A DNA stretch of 64,000 bases from contig VFFE01007215.1 of NCBI GenBank assembly GCA_008921705.1, positions 3,303,097-3,367,096 on the forward strand. The letters are read 5' to 3'. A model generated the notes under the pieces. It had not been told where the DNA came from and did not search any database. It saw nothing but the letters and a program-made list of their open reading frames with translations. Positions within the stretch are counted from its first letter, which is position 1; each line of letters opens with the position of its first letter. Both the position numbers and the translations under genes were made by a program. Below, one piece after another: positions 1 through 12,780 of the stretch. This DNA is from Burhinus oedicnemus. Taxonomy: Eukaryota > Chordata > Aves > Charadriiformes > Burhinidae.

Positions 1-37
1 GCATAGAATTGGTCTCCACATCTCAAGAAGAGCGTAG

Positions 38-64
38 TTTTTTTCTTTAAAAAAAAAAAAAAAA
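38..64. repeat. T-tract followed by A-tract near the window start
   Basis: A run of thymines is followed by TTTCTTT and then about sixteen consecutive adenines. It is simple low-complexity sequence. It could be an old retrotransposon poly-A tail, but I cannot identify an element body next to it, so I annotate only the homopolymer tract. Confidence 0.7.
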
Positions 65-284
65 GACAAAAAGGTATGGAAAAGTACATCTGAACTATTA
101 AGGGGAAGTAATAGGTTTACGGTCTCACTTCAGTTTGGAGAGAAGGCTGAGCGGGGATGAAGCTGATTTACAAAATGAAGAAGGCAGTGCAGAAGATGAC
201 TGCTAAACTTGTTTACCAAAATCTACAACAGTAGATCAGGGAACATGCATTGAAACTGATAGGATGTAATTTAAAACAGGTTTT

Positions 285-615
285 TAAAAGTGCCTTTCTT
301 CAAACCATGTCATAAACTTCTACAGCTTGCTCTTGCAAGAAAGTGTGGACTCAGAACACATCAAGAGGTTCAAAATGGATTAGACAAATTAATGGATAAA
401 AGGTGCAAACCAGACACTATTGGGAATAGGCAGTGGTGTTTCCTCCAACATCTGAAATCTAATAGCAGGATGCAGGAGGAACGTGAGGATTGGACCTCAG
501 ATAGTGGCTCATTTCACATGCTCTCCCTGAGCAACTTCTGCAACAGCTGCTGTGGGAGACAGAAAACTGGGTGGGGGACATTGATGACACCCTGTGGGGC
601 ATTTCTGATTGGAAA
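285..615 (+). mobile_element. Relic of the 3' end of an ancient CR1/L3-like LINE
   Basis: From about 368 the sequence follows the tail of old amniote CR1/L3-like LINEs as I remember it. It opens with a word close to TGGATTAGACAAATTCATGG (372-391). Further on is a stretch matching the familiar 'ctgtgggagacaggatactggg' wording (547-575) and then a counterpart of 'gacccagtatggcatttct' (588-607). The order of these words and their spacing fit the consensus, with many substitutions, so the copy is old and 5'-truncated. The sense strand is plus. An open frame of 165 codons (290-787) runs through this relic. It contains no reverse transcriptase or endonuclease motif and should not be read as a gene. 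Family assignment is from memory; the exact subfamily is not determined. Confidence 0.55.
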
Positions 616-2740
616 AGATATCATGGGCATGCTCCCAAGAATACTGAAAGAGCCCAAATGGATGCCTAAAACCTCTGGTTTCATGGTTACAGCCATAAGA
701 AGGTATGAAAAAAAATTGTTAGCACTTGCAGAGAAAGCAAGCAAAGAGAAGGTGGCTACTTCAATCCTTTTGAAGTCAAGGAGCTAGACTTCTCAATTAA
801 ACGCTGGCTCAAAACTGAAGGCTAGCAGAGACTGAAGGTGGCTCAGGGTGGTAAATTATAGAAATGAAAGAATCAATAAGCCTTTTTACCCTCATTTAAG
901 TTGAGAATATTAGAACTGTGAACATACCTATTCCAGTTAGCTTTCTAGATACTTGTAGGTAATCTCATTAAAAAGCTCTAGGGTTTTTTTCCCTCTGAGG
1001 TTGCTCCGGTTTTGCAGTGGACATACCTTCTGTGCCTTTGTCATCTTAGGAATTACATTGCTGTGATGCACTTCAGTTGGAACTACTTACCGAGCCAGCT
1101 CAGAAACGGAAGTCAGTCCAGGGCTGAATTTGGCACATGTCGCCTGTTGCCCCACGAGTATACTGCCTTTGTGCACCAGGTTGGGCTGTTTCCAAAAGGA
1201 GTTGAAAGTTGGTTTTTGTCCACTCCATAGAGTCTTTAATGACTGAGACCTGCCCATATTAGACACCAGCTCTTCTCTCTCCCTGATATTTCATCCAGCA
1301 GAAAAGGTGAGCCGGCACTGTTTTGGTATAATAGTGAGGGAGCACTTGGCACTTCAGAAGGCATTTCTCCCTTTGATCTAAAATAGCCTGTGTGCACCGG
1401 CTTCTCTGGCACACTGCAAAGTTCACCAGTTCTCTCAAGTTTTTCTGAGAGGAACAGAATCATGAAGGTAGTGACAGAGTGAGTGGGGGCAAGGATTTAT
1501 TTGTTTTTTTCTTTCTCTTAGCTGTTGTTGGCCTGAGATCTGAGGAGTGAAGCTAAATTTGTAATTTGTAAGGACTGTATTTTAAAATATTTGCCAGTCG
1601 CTCCAGATAATAAAATAGGGATTTTTGTCCAAAGGACAAGAAATGAAAATAAATAAACATGGGTCTTTTTCACCTAATTTACGATGTGCAAATATGGTTC
1701 CTCCTCAACCTGCATGATTAACTCTCTTCAGTCAAGAGTGACCATCTTGATTACATCTTCTATCAATAAAAAGCTATGAAACCTTTTTTTCATAAGAGAA
1801 AAGAAATCCAACAATATCAGATGACTGCAGTGTAGATTGTTTTGCCATTTATACTGGTATTTTGACCATATTACAGCCAATATATAAATTACAGTACTTC
1901 ACCTTTAACATCACTGTCAGATTTAGTATAGACAGTTTAATGGAAATTACCCTTACTCATACCAACTTGAAAACCAGTAGAGTGGAAAGCTTTTTTGTAT
2001 GGGCATGATACTACTTGTTCCAACAGATGCTGGTTATGATACAGCTTTGGTTTTCGACCAGGTGGATGTAGCAAGAGGGATTAGAAAGACTTGTTTAAAA
2101 TGTTGCATTTGATTAACATTTTGAAGCCCAGTTTTCTTCTTTTAGAAACACTTTGTGGCTTAAGTGCTTATAGAAGATAGCTGATTCTTGAAGGAAAAGG
2201 TGCAGCAGTTCCCTGTTAAGGTCTCTGTTCAAACTTATTATCCCAGCCTCAGAAATGTGTTTTCACTAACCTAGGAGTGTGATAAGCTTAGGCATTTGGC
2301 AGTGCTTCCACTGGAGCTGCTGTGCTGGGGTAGCGGTGGACGTTCATGAAGTGAGGTGTTCTTTCGAGTGTATCATGTCTCAGCTACTTTACAATCTCTC
2401 TGGAGGGTCCCAGGCAGAGTTTCTACGAGCTGTGCCTTGGTGTTCACCAGATAGTACATGTGCTGCAGATGTCTTGGGCTGATCACCTGAAGTTTGTGAT
2501 AACTACAACACATGGTACATTTTGGATGATCTCAATAGTAAGTCTAGTATCTTATTTCTGAGGCATTTTTGCTGCATGAAGCAATAAATTCAATTCTGTC
2601 ATCATTAGGCAGGTGTTTATACGTACTGCAAGACTTTAATCTCTCTTCAGGGAACAAAATACTTTAGGGGCCCATTCTACAACTTGGCGTTTGCTTTGCA
2701 TCGCTGGCATGTTTCTGTTTCTCTCTATGCCAGGAGAGCA
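616..2740. other. Unique-looking non-coding sequence
   Basis: I see no gene, RNA gene or recognisable repeat here. Open frames are below 80 codons and overlap on both strands. Short A- and T-rich tracts occur, and there is no CpG cluster. The sequence is compatible with intergenic or intronic DNA. Confidence 0.6.
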
Positions 2741-2960
2741 AGCATGGTTTTATGGTTAGGACATGGGTCTTGGATCGTTTCCCAGCTTTGCCAGTGATGA
2801 CTGTGAAACCTAGAGCAAATCTGTCCCTCAGCTCACCAACTACAAAGAGTGAGGTAGCATGGCTTTTTATTTCTGCTGTGTGTTTCATCCACTTAGCTTG
2901 GAAGCTGTTTAGAACATAGACTGCGTTGTGTTAGATGTATCTATCACAAAATCCCAGGTC
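2741..2960 (+). mobile_element. MIR / CORE-SINE copy, old and near full length
   Basis: The stretch follows the CORE-SINE (MIR) consensus in order. A head resembling 'tggttaggacatgggtcttgga' (2752-2774) is followed by a 'cccagctttgcca' counterpart of 'cccggctctgcca' (2781-2793) and then a diverged 'tgtgaccttgggcaag' core (2802-2820). Next comes 'ctgtccctcagctcacc' for the 'ctgtgcctcagtttcc' segment (2821-2838). The last part matches the reptile/bird MIR tail: 'cttggaagctgtttagaacatagactg' (2897-2923) and 'tagatgtatctatcacaaaatccc' for 'tgtacagcacctagcacaatgggg' (2932-2955). Divergence is high, so the insertion is ancient. MIR copies are tRNA-derived and were mobilised by L2-type LINEs. They are sometimes exapted as enhancers, but nothing here shows that. 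Confidence 0.7.
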
Positions 2961-5900
2961 ATAATGGAACAGAAGTTTAATCTACGGAATGTTTGATAAA
3001 GAGTCCTCCAAAATACAAATGACTCATCATCATCCTGTACTTTGGTGTGCCGACTGGAGATACACAGTTGAGATATGACTACTGTAATGTGTGGGTTTGG
3101 GAGAGTGTCAGTGTGTACCAACTCCATTTCCCGAAACAGGTTTTTGTAGGTGGTGAGTTGATTTATAACTGGATCGTGAATTAATTTTGTTCAGACCTAC
3201 CCAAGTCTCACCCATGCAATGTCTCCCTGGTTTCTGTAGGGACTCCCAGCGGTTCCTCATGTTCTCCGTCTCTGAGGGGCTGGCTGTTCCTGGCTGCAGT
3301 GGTTCCCAGGTCTGAAGGCAGTTTGCAGCATCTGAATGGCCTGGAAAAGCCAGAGTCTGCTCATTGATAGTTGTTGAGCAGTCGTTAGTGAAACTTTGTG
3401 CTGAACCTTGGTGAAAATTACTTGGGTAACCATGAGAAAATTCATAAAACAAAGAAAAGGGTGGAAGGAAATGCCTTGAAGATGCTTTGAGTAGAGAGCT
3501 TAGAAGCCCACCAGCTCTTATAATCAGAAAATGGCCTCAGGGAAGAAAAGAATAGCATTTTGGTAGTTTTGGATCCTGGGAGAAAACTCACGAAGAAATC
3601 CAGCAGGTTCTTGCACGATACTTCTGATACGCTACATAGACTTGAAACAACCCAGCCATAAAGGCAATGTTAAAACAATTAACTCAAGGAATTGTGGTCA
3701 ACTGAAAAAAAGAAATAAACATTTCCAAGTAAACTTCCCCTCCTTAGAAGATAGTATGGTAGGATAACATTAAGGCAAACAAAAACTATGAGAAGTCCAA
3801 ACAAATCCTTACAGCTTTAAATATGAGCTAATCTGTTGTATGCATAAAGTCAAGACAGCAGCTACCATTTGCATCAAGCAGTTAATGTTTTCTTTTAACT
3901 GTATTTCAAAAAAAGTATTCCATCAGATTAAGATAATATTCTTTGTTTTACTCTTGAAATATTTACAAATTCATTGTATTAGAAAATGTATTTAAGTCTA
4001 ATACTTCAGAAATCTGTGCTGATACAAAGGAGAAATTTCTACATTGTTACTTTGCAACTTTTAATTTGTTTATTTAAGGAAAAATACACCATAATCTGAA
4101 TTTCTTTTCCTGGGGAGTCTAGGAAAATAATTTTTTTCTTTCCTGCCTCCCCCACTGCATGTGTTCACACACATACAGGTACACATGTGCACATGCATGT
4201 GTTTCCCTCCCTGAGGGAGGTAATGTACTCGCAGATATTCATGTTATCTCTACCCATTTATTTATTGACTTAATAATGTCAGTTTCACACTCAGTTGTGC
4301 TTAAAAATCTGAAGTCCTTAAGAATTTTTAAACGTGCAATACTTTAATTGGGTATATTTTTATTCTAGCAAACAAATGTCCATTTTATTAGCTGTTTCCT
4401 GTGTTAGGAAGTTTCTGTAGTAGCAATTTCTACTGATTTCTCTTCTGAACTGATCCAGCCCTTTCAGGATCTCTACGTAGGCAGTGTTTTCCATGCCCTG
4501 CTGAAGGTGGACCTGTGCAGCCAGGAATACTGAAGTCTTGGGGCAAGAAGAAGGGGCGGCAGGAGAGATCCGGTTCTGTAGTTCAGTGGATGCAATCCTA
4601 AACTGGGAATGGGGACAGAGAAGTTTGATCCTTGAAGTTCAAGTAATTTATTGGGACTTTGTTTTGGGGCTTGTTTTCTTCAATGACTCTCTAAAGAAAA
4701 ACGCAGAAGCAGTCCATGGGACAAAATACCAGGGATGCTATTGACTTCCTTCTGGTAAGTGCCCTGATCTCGCCCTTGTTGTCTCTGTTTATGCCTTCAA
4801 GGCTGGTTTATCAAACCTATGTATCTACAACGTAGAGTTATCAATCACCCCTGACTTACCTTATTGCCGATGGAAAACAAAAAATGGTGGTCACTTCATC
4901 TCATCGCAAAGTAGATATTTAAAATGGTGAGTGAAATGAAGCACCTACTCCTCGGGAACTGCAAAGGGAGCCTCTGTTGACCGACCCAAATGTCTGCATA
5001 CCTCTGCATACCATGGGCCCTTGCGGTGCTGTGAACAAAGCCACCTCAGGCCAGGTCTGGGTCAGAGTCCCCCATTTAAGTAGCCCTGACTTAATATGTT
5101 ACAGGAAAAGCCTGAGTTGAATGACCTTTAGTTTTCTTTTTCCATGTTTTTTCTGCTGCAGTCTTAGTAGCAGCCACTAATATTTGTCAGTTCTCCAAAT
5201 TTGATAAGAATGGGGAGAATGTCCCTCCTTAAAAAACAAAAAAAATACAGGAATTCCCACAGAGAATGTGTTGTGCTCTGTTAACGAGCTGTACGTGGGA
5301 GAAGGCACTGGAAGAGGATCAAAGGCAGGGTCAGTGCTTAAAAATAGCATGTGCGCAGTACCAAATGGCTCCTTTACCCCGACCATAACCACCTAAAAAC
5401 TGTTCAAAGTTGCAGTTTTAGTCTCAGCATGCAAGCTGGTAAGGTATGCTGAAAGTCAGTTAAATGAATCCCAGTAAATGCAAGCACACTATATCTGCCC
5501 CTACTTTTAAAGGAAGAACTAGCAAGTAGATGTACAGAGTCGGGCCCTTCATCCTTACTGGCTTTAGTGGAAGATGATATGGAACCTCTTAAATCAGGTT
5601 TGGCGATTATTTAGTCCTAAAACAAAATTATTTGGAATGGAAACACCTAATGCAACAGAAAAGCCTTCCACAGCATGCTTATTCAGGATGAGATGTTTTA
5701 AAAAGTAATGGCTAGGGTGTTTCCTCCCCTCTGAAAAATTCAGAGACACAGAGGACACTCAGTTTCTCCCGCCTTCGTAATATGGAATCAAGACTGTGTG
5801 CCCACCTTTTGTACAAACCAGCTACTAGGACTTGGAGTTGTATCTAGCCATAGCTGTATATCATATGGCCAAAACCACAAATGTGTCCAGCCCTAGGAAA

Positions 5901-8289
5901 GATGCACAATTTTGCTTTCACTAAATATAGGAAACAAAGTGAGCCTACAAAATGTGGAACAGATAAAGTCTAAACTCTTTTCACTCCAGATCGGTGCCGA
6001 GATCAGCGTGGTAGGGGAAAGATGCAGCTCTGATCCAAATGGTGAACCACACGAAGGGAAGAAGGAGGAAAGAGCTAAGGGGGATTTGCTGCATGGCTGA
6101 ACCTCTTTCAGGTGACACCACCTTCTAGTTGTGCTCAGCAATGCCACCTGCAAATTGCCCAGCAATTCTGGTAGATGTACCCATGCCACAGATCTGCTCT
6201 AGTGTCTGAGTTACCAGTCTTCATTTTATGCTTCCTGATTGATTTCTTCTGAATCATTTAATTTGTCAATCCTGAGGTAAAAAAATTATTAGTAGCTCTA
6301 GTACAGTAGTGATGCTGTCAATAAAGCTTGGAGCACTCCTGATCCAGCTGTGGCAGAGATACTCAGGCTTCTTCATCCTAGGGTAAAGCTAAAGCTTCAA
6401 AATTAAATACCAAAAAAACTTCTCTATGGCCTTGTCTCTCACCTGCCTGCAGCACCAAAACTATCTCATGTGTCTGGGTTTTGGCAGAGCAGAGGGTGGG
6501 TTCTGTACCCCCTTTTATGTCATCACAAACAGGTAACTCCTAAGAGCACTTGTATGCATAGGAACAGCCCCTGAATACAACCTGGTGAAATTAATTGCAG
6601 GGCCGTGCCTCCCCTTAGAGCAGGAAATCACTCAGTTGACAGTATTATAAAACATTACATAGTTATTAAGTGGTTTTCCAGTAATTTTTCAGTACTCAGC
6701 AGAAAACATTATCATAAGTGATATACACTGATTTTCTCTTGTTTATGTGTGTGTATATAGTGTAACTTCCATTAAAGTGCCATTACATTTACAAAAGGGA
6801 TTCTGGAAAAATGACCTGGAGGTCTTACAAGTTTCTTCTTTCAATGGCTCCAGATCAAATTTGCCTACTTTAAACAATATTTTTAAAAATTGACAGCGTT
6901 GCAGATCCCGCCTGGAATCAAGTTATGTTCTTTTTGTGTTGCATTTATAATGAGGATGAGTGAATTATTTAGCTGACAACGTTATTAACGATGTGTAAGA
7001 GAGAATAGAGTCTGCCCCCCCAGGCCTTTCTCCCTTTCCATCTCGCCCTCCCAGGAGTCATCGTAATTGTAGGATGTTAACAGAGGAAAAATCTGTGTTG
7101 GTTAGTTGAGTGAGGAGGTATGTCTGGATGACAAAGACAGCGTTTGGTGGGAAGGTGCCATACTGAAGGTTTTCTGATCACTGTGATATTTTAAGGCTAG
7201 TGAGAATTTAGTACGCATGTTGAATGAAAGGATTTAGGCTTCTTAAATCACTGAGAAACTTGCTTCATTCGTGGTTGTCTTCTGTTTGCTTCCACCTTGA
7301 CTCTGGAGAACTTCTGTAAAAGCAACCTGCAGCCCTAAATCCCACCCCAGATTTTTGTGTGTTACTGTTGGACATTGCCCAGGATCCATGAGAAGGCTGC
7401 TTCACCGCACGTCATGGCTGTGTTGCTTCAGCCCCCTCCACTCCCCCATCAATGCTGGAATCATTTGCTGGCCATTGCACAGCTTCCCCAGAAGTAATAG
7501 GTCTGTCTGCATTCAAACATTTGGCATATACAGCTTTGTCAGCGAAGAGCATGGGAAGAGAAGAAAAGAAACATACCACTAATTAAATTGTCAGTTCTGG
7601 TAAATGTTCTTGTACTAGCAAAAAGCTCTAGTGAGAGGTATAACTTATGTAATTTGGGTAGCTAGTATAAACAGTGCTGGCAAAAATCTCTTGCCAGTAT
7701 ACACCACATCTCCACTCAGAGAGGCTGTTGTGAAAGCTACGTCTGCAAAGATCTTGCACTATAGAGAAGGCCCTAGCCACAGGGTGGAAGTGCCATTACC
7801 TTGAAAATGAAGTTTCAGTTTTTCTGGTCTAGAGTGGAGTCTGAAACTGCATGAAATTGGGATAAATGGGCAAATGTACCCCAATATCTCTTAACACTTT
7901 AAATGGTAGCTTGGCCTTTAGAGCAGACACTTTGCCTCTGCATGGAAGCTTCCCATCAGCTGCAGAACCTCTAGACAACAATCCGGAGCACGTAGGCTTC
8001 AGCAGAATAGCTCCCACTGACTCTTTTGGTAGTCTTGCCCTCTAGCTTCTTCCTCGCATTTTGCTGAATGGAGATAGTGCGAGTACCTCTGCTCTCTCTG
8101 GGTATATGCGAGTGCCTGTGGCTGAACAGAGCAAACATCTGGGAGCAGCAGTGAGGCACCCGAGGCTGGTGTGTGGGCATCGGGCAAGCAGCAGCTCTGT
8201 AAAGCCACCAGTGGGAAGGGGAAGAAGTGTAGCTGCACTCTGTCCTGTGTGTCCTGTGCCTTTGGGCTGCCGGGCCCCATGCCAGTGAT
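2961..8289. other. Unique-looking non-coding sequence
   Basis: This stretch has no recognisable gene or RNA. Open frames reach 114 codons (3108-3452, minus) and 133 codons (7999-8400, minus, running into the CR1 tail) without family resemblance. A degenerate CA/TG tract lies at 4155-4203 and a small CCTCCC-TGA-GGGAGG stem-loop at 4206-4220. The part from about 6640 to 7000 is AT-rich and free of repeats I know; such stretches sometimes prove to be conserved non-coding elements, but I cannot test conservation. Confidence 0.55.
4155..4203. repeat. Degenerate CA/TG dinucleotide tract
   Basis: Alternating purine-pyrimidine sequence built from CACA, CATA, CATG and TGTG words. It is a decayed CA/TG microsatellite. 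The interruptions suggest it is no longer expanding. Confidence 0.6.
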
Positions 8290-8545
8290 TATAGAATCAT
8301 AGAACCATTTAGGTTGGAAAAGACATTTAAAATCATCAAGTCCAACTGTTAACCTAACGCTGCCAAGTCCACCACTAAACCATGTCCCTAAGCACCACAT
8401 CTACACGTCTTTTAAATACCTCCTTTATACCTCTTTTAAATACGTACCTTTACTGCCCCCATATTGATGGCATGGAAGAGCCCAAGGTCATAAAATATCA
8501 AGACTGAGACTGATGAGATCTCCCCTGAGCCTTCTCTCCTCTAGG
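8290..8545 (-). mobile_element. CR1 LINE, 5'-truncated 3' end, internally rearranged
   Basis: On the minus strand this ends in the CR1 3' terminus: the plus strand reads ATAGAATCATAGAACC at 8291-8306, the reverse complement of the ATTCTATG octamers. It continues through the 'ttaggttggaaaagac' and 'caagtccaactgttaacctaacgctgcc' words of avian CR1 (8309-8366) to 'ctacacgtcttttaaatacctcc' (8401-8423). Beyond that the normal CR1 order is lost. A partly duplicated 'cttttaaatac' word (8409 and 8433) follows, and the CR1-like 'gagatctcccctgagccttctct' reappears at 8515-8537. This suggests an internal deletion or small rearrangement after insertion. Nothing codes for protein. Insertion strand and tail wording point to a bird. 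Confidence 0.9.
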
Positions 8546-9032
8546 AGAGAAGCATCCTGCTGGTGTTGCTAAATGTTTACTTGGTGCAAAAAGTGAAGTC
8601 TGGAAATCCAGTACAGGGGGTGTTACAGATAATAACCTTTCCACAGAGCACACTGGGCAGAGCCAAACAGCAAGACATCAGACTTCGTGCTCCCAAGTCT
8701 TCTGTCAGTCAGTGGTGGCCATTTCCAGTGGTTGGTATTAGTACAAGAATTCAGATCAGAAATATTTCCCTTCTGTCTGACCTAGAACATCTGGACTTTG
8801 CTGAAGTCATTAGTGCAGTTATTTCACTGTGAACTAAATGGCAATTAGCAGAGTGAGGCCACAGTAGAAACAGGATGCATGGCTGAAATTTTTAAAACCC
8901 ATGGTGATCCAGACAAACCAGGAGTAAAGTGCAGAAGAATGGAAGCTCCTGTTCACGCAGATTTCATAGCTTTACTTGCAGACAAGAGGGAAATGTGTTT
9001 TAACATAAGCTTCATTTTGAGGGAAATGCACA

Positions 9033-9108
9033 CCAATCTATTCATTATAATCAAGTTAAAGGAAAATTGGCCAACCTATTAATTATAATCAAGGTAAAGG
9101 AAAGTGTT
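9033..9108. repeat. Two-copy tandem duplication, 38-bp unit
   Basis: Unit one (9033-9070) and unit two (9071-9108) lie head to tail with no gap and share CCAA.CTATT.ATTATAATC followed by AAG.TAAAGGAAA. By eye they agree at about 31 of 38 positions. The differences show that the duplication is not recent. Confidence 0.85.
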
Positions 9109-10525
9109 ATATATTTTAAACAATCCCTAGCAGTGCCACTGCTATCACTGTTAGTGTCTGGAAATTAAAGGAAGAAAAGTAAACCCACAGTTTTCACTGT
9201 TTATCTGTTTTTGTGTGTATCTGTTGAACTTGGTTTAGACTATGGAATTACTAGACTTGTCTGGTTCACTTTCCTTTAGGGGCAGTGCAATGTTCTGGTT
9301 TTCATATCCTATAAAAGTAGCGATGCCACAAAATTACAAGGGAAATGCTTTGGTCCCTCAGTATAGATATAATTAAATCCAACTAAAGTATTTTCATTGC
9401 CTGAGATGAGGAATCTTAAATAAAATAAACAAGCCACTCAGGTAATAACATAAAGATAATTTTTAACACCATATTCTCAGACCATTGATGAGAATTTTCA
9501 ATTACGTATTTAAATTTAAATCTTTTCTTTAATGAAACATACAGTTATTATCATATGGTATAATGCCTATAACCAGCTATACCTAACAGGACTGTAATCC
9601 TGTTGAGCTGCTGTAATGGCAAGAACCACAAAAGCAAAACCCGAGTGGTTTATCAATGTCAACAAACTCCCAGACGGAATTACAGTCTTATATGCACCGT
9701 TTAGTTGTATGCTATTCATTATAACATATGACAAAAATTATGCTTCTATTAAAAATGCACAGATGAGAATATGTGTTGTTGAAGGGACTTGTTTAAAGAG
9801 CAGATGGCATCTATTGCTGCAAAACAGAGTAATTTTCAGTACCTTTTCAGGCATATTTGCAGGATGATGGGGACTTGGGTTGAAGCTCTGAGAGAAATAC
9901 GGTGCTTCAGGCCCATGGAATATTTCTGGTTTTGTCTCTTCAGCTGCAATTTTCTTGTGTTGTCTGCCTTTGGGGAAATCTGGCCACCTCCGGAGAAAGC
10001 GTGAGCTGGAGCACAGCACTGAGAATCTTTGGGAAATGAAGTACGAGATGCTGGCCAGGGAAGTCCTTTGGGATCCATCGGGACTTTGTAACAGAGCAGG
10101 GGCACATCTAGGATGTTTTAACGATCATTATTTTGTAAAATTTCAAAAAAGTCAAACCGCACAGATTCCAAAGTTCAATGTGCTGCCTGTGCAGTCATGT
10201 TTGTCATCTTTTTAGAAAAGCCCCAGTGTAAAGAAAATCTTTTTTCCATCTTAAAATGAAATTGTGATTGGAAGGCAGTGCGATGAGACAAACATGGAGC
10301 TAAATTGTACCAAGGAAAATTGTTTTCTGAGTTGGAACTAGCTTGGGAACCCCCAAAGTATTTCAAGGGATCTTCAGTGCTTCAAATGCCACAAGGTTCA
10401 CCCATCTGTAGTTGAAATAGATGGACTTTCCAGCATTTACAGGTGTAATAGCTGCACAGGCAGAGAGGAGAGGTAAAAGCAGAAGAGGCTGTACCCAGGT
10501 AAGCAGTTTGCCATCCCTCAGGACC

Positions 10526-10590
10526 CCCAGGAGAGATGTTAGCTCTGTGGATAACCAACCCCCAGAGAGACATCAGCTCTGGGGATGGCC
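10526..10590. repeat. Imperfect two-copy tandem repeat, period about 38 bp
   Basis: Two neighbouring segments share ACCCCCAG, GAGA, and then AGCTCTG.GGAT..CC. The copies differ at several positions. This looks like an old local duplication. Confidence 0.6.
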
Positions 10591-12780
10591 AGAAGAGTTC
10601 AGCAGTTGGCACCAGGGAAACAGTAAGATGGGCTCTACCGTGAGAACAGTGTGCTGTTGTGGGTTTAATTCCCTGGTGCGACATCAGAAATAGGGTGATA
10701 GCATTGTAGGATGGTGCTTTCTGTAGCTCTCATATAGCTATTTCATTACTCCATCCTAGAGAACTGAAAGGCTTATGCCTGCATAGAGCTGGCTTCTCCA
10801 AGTGCACTTTGTGCAGGAACAACAATGGTGGAAAGAAATGGGATATGCACGTGGGCTAAAGAAGGAAAATGCTCCTTTAAATTCCACATTGCAGCAAGGA
10901 GATGCTCGGTGCACATTTCTGCAGTATGTGCTGCAAGTCTTGGTGTGGAAGTCATGTGTCTGGGGACATAAATCCTGTCCCCACAGTCCCCATGATACAT
11001 GCACCTCTCCAGCTGCAAACACGAGCAGCTGCCATCATCAGCAAGGGCAATTTCTTTGAATTGCTGACCCAGCACCAATCTCGTCATCTGCTTTTCCTCT
11101 GAGTTGGACATGCATGGAGCTGTCTTTCAAACATACTGAACGTGGCTTAGTGGAGGGAAAGCAGGGCATGCCTTAGGTTGAGTGATGAGTGATGGTAGCT
11201 GGGCAGTATCAACTGTACTTGGAGGACAAGCTCCAACTGCTTCAAAATGGGCAGCATGGAAATCAGGTTCATTAGCAAGACAGCAAGAGATTTTAAAGGC
11301 AAAGACTAGGAAATTAGTTTGAGCTGGGCAGAAATATTTTAATCAGGTTAATCTTGGATTTTCTTTGTTTTAGTAAAGCAGACTTCATCCCAGTGTCTCC
11401 TCAGACCTCATCCTCTAGATTCTTTCATAATTTTTCCTCATGTACAAGTCCAAATTTAAAACTTTGTTTTCAGAAGAAAAAAAGGATTTAGAATGAGAAT
11501 GTTTTCCTGTAAGGTTTATATTTTCTATCTTTCATTGTCGTTTGTATTCTATAATTCCACAACATGTCAGTAGAAACATGTTTCAGGATAGCAGAAATAC
11601 CACCATAACATGTAATAGTTGCAATATTTCACATTCCTTTTTTAAAATTGAAAGAGCCTGCTTTATACTGACTGAAGTATCAAATCCTCTTTTCCATAGC
11701 AAATATCTCCTTTTCATCTTCTAATGAAACCACTTGATACCTTTCCACAACAGGCACACTTACGGCTAATGGGAACAAGAGTAAAAATATAAAACCACAA
11801 ATGAAATTTAAAATGAAATCTCAATTTGCAGAAGAATACTACCTGTTTTTCAATGCCAATGCCAAAAAAGCAGAACATTTTTAGAGAAATGTTGTTATTA
11901 TAATTCAGAATTCAATGGGGGGAAAAAAGAGAACTTTAAAAGCTTTCTGCAAATATGGTTTTGCTATCCTCAGCGATTTTCATGATGGGACTAAAAGCAA
12001 GAATAAAACCAGCTGTGACCGAAACCCCTGCCCCACTCACTGATCCTTTCCCAAATCTCTTGGTGCTGCTCCTGTCTGCCTGCAGTTGGGTGGTGGGTAA
12101 TTCTTGAGAGAGCTAGAATTAGCAGGTGAGAGGGTTAAATAAGCTTCTTAAACAATTTCCATCCTGCCACTGCCCTGTTTTAAGGTCCCTGAATAACTCA
12201 CCAGCAGAACTGTTTATTTCATTATTAAAATGAGGCTGCAGGGCTCTCCCTTCTCCCACCCACACATGATGTTCACGGAAGGAGAACTACTCCCACATGA
12301 TTACAAGGTCTGCTATTAAGTGTGAACTTCATATTTAATTGTAATTGCTAGCAAAATACAATTTAACAGCAAAGTATGCTGAATTTGTAACAAAGTACCC
12401 CTTTTATTTGAGCAGGAATATGGATGCTGCCCAAATGTATGCGCATGGTTCCAATTAAGTGGAGGAATGTTTAATGTAAAACTCAACTTGATGAAAATAA
12501 CTGAAGTTTCTGACAAACCAATAAATTGGAGTCTAGAAAGCTCTGCGTATACAGTACAGTCAGGGAGAGGCAACACCCGCTGGGTCATCAATTTTGGTGC
12601 AGTCTTCCTGTTCGTTTATGCTAAAATAATACTATGTAGGTAATTCAATTTCTCCCCAGCTGTAAACATAGAGAGGAATGCTGGATGCAGATCTGGCCGA
12701 GGATGGAGGGGGGCCTGGGCTTACTCCTTAGCCCCTGTGCAATTTCCAGGCTGAAATTTTGAGAAACTTTAAACCCAGGG

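Larger units (their letters stand above)
8546..12780. other. Unique-looking non-coding sequence
   Basis: I recognise no gene. Several open frames of 80 to 112 codons overlap one another on both strands between about 9700 and 11110, and none resembles a known family. Two small tandem duplications (9033-9108 and 10526-10590) and a 7-bp stem-loop (9585-9604) are the only structures I can point to. Confidence 0.55.

Noticed and set aside
290..787. 165-codon plus-strand open frame as a gene
   Set aside because: Most of it lies over an old CR1/L3-like LINE tail in a non-coding part of that element. It has no recognisable domain.
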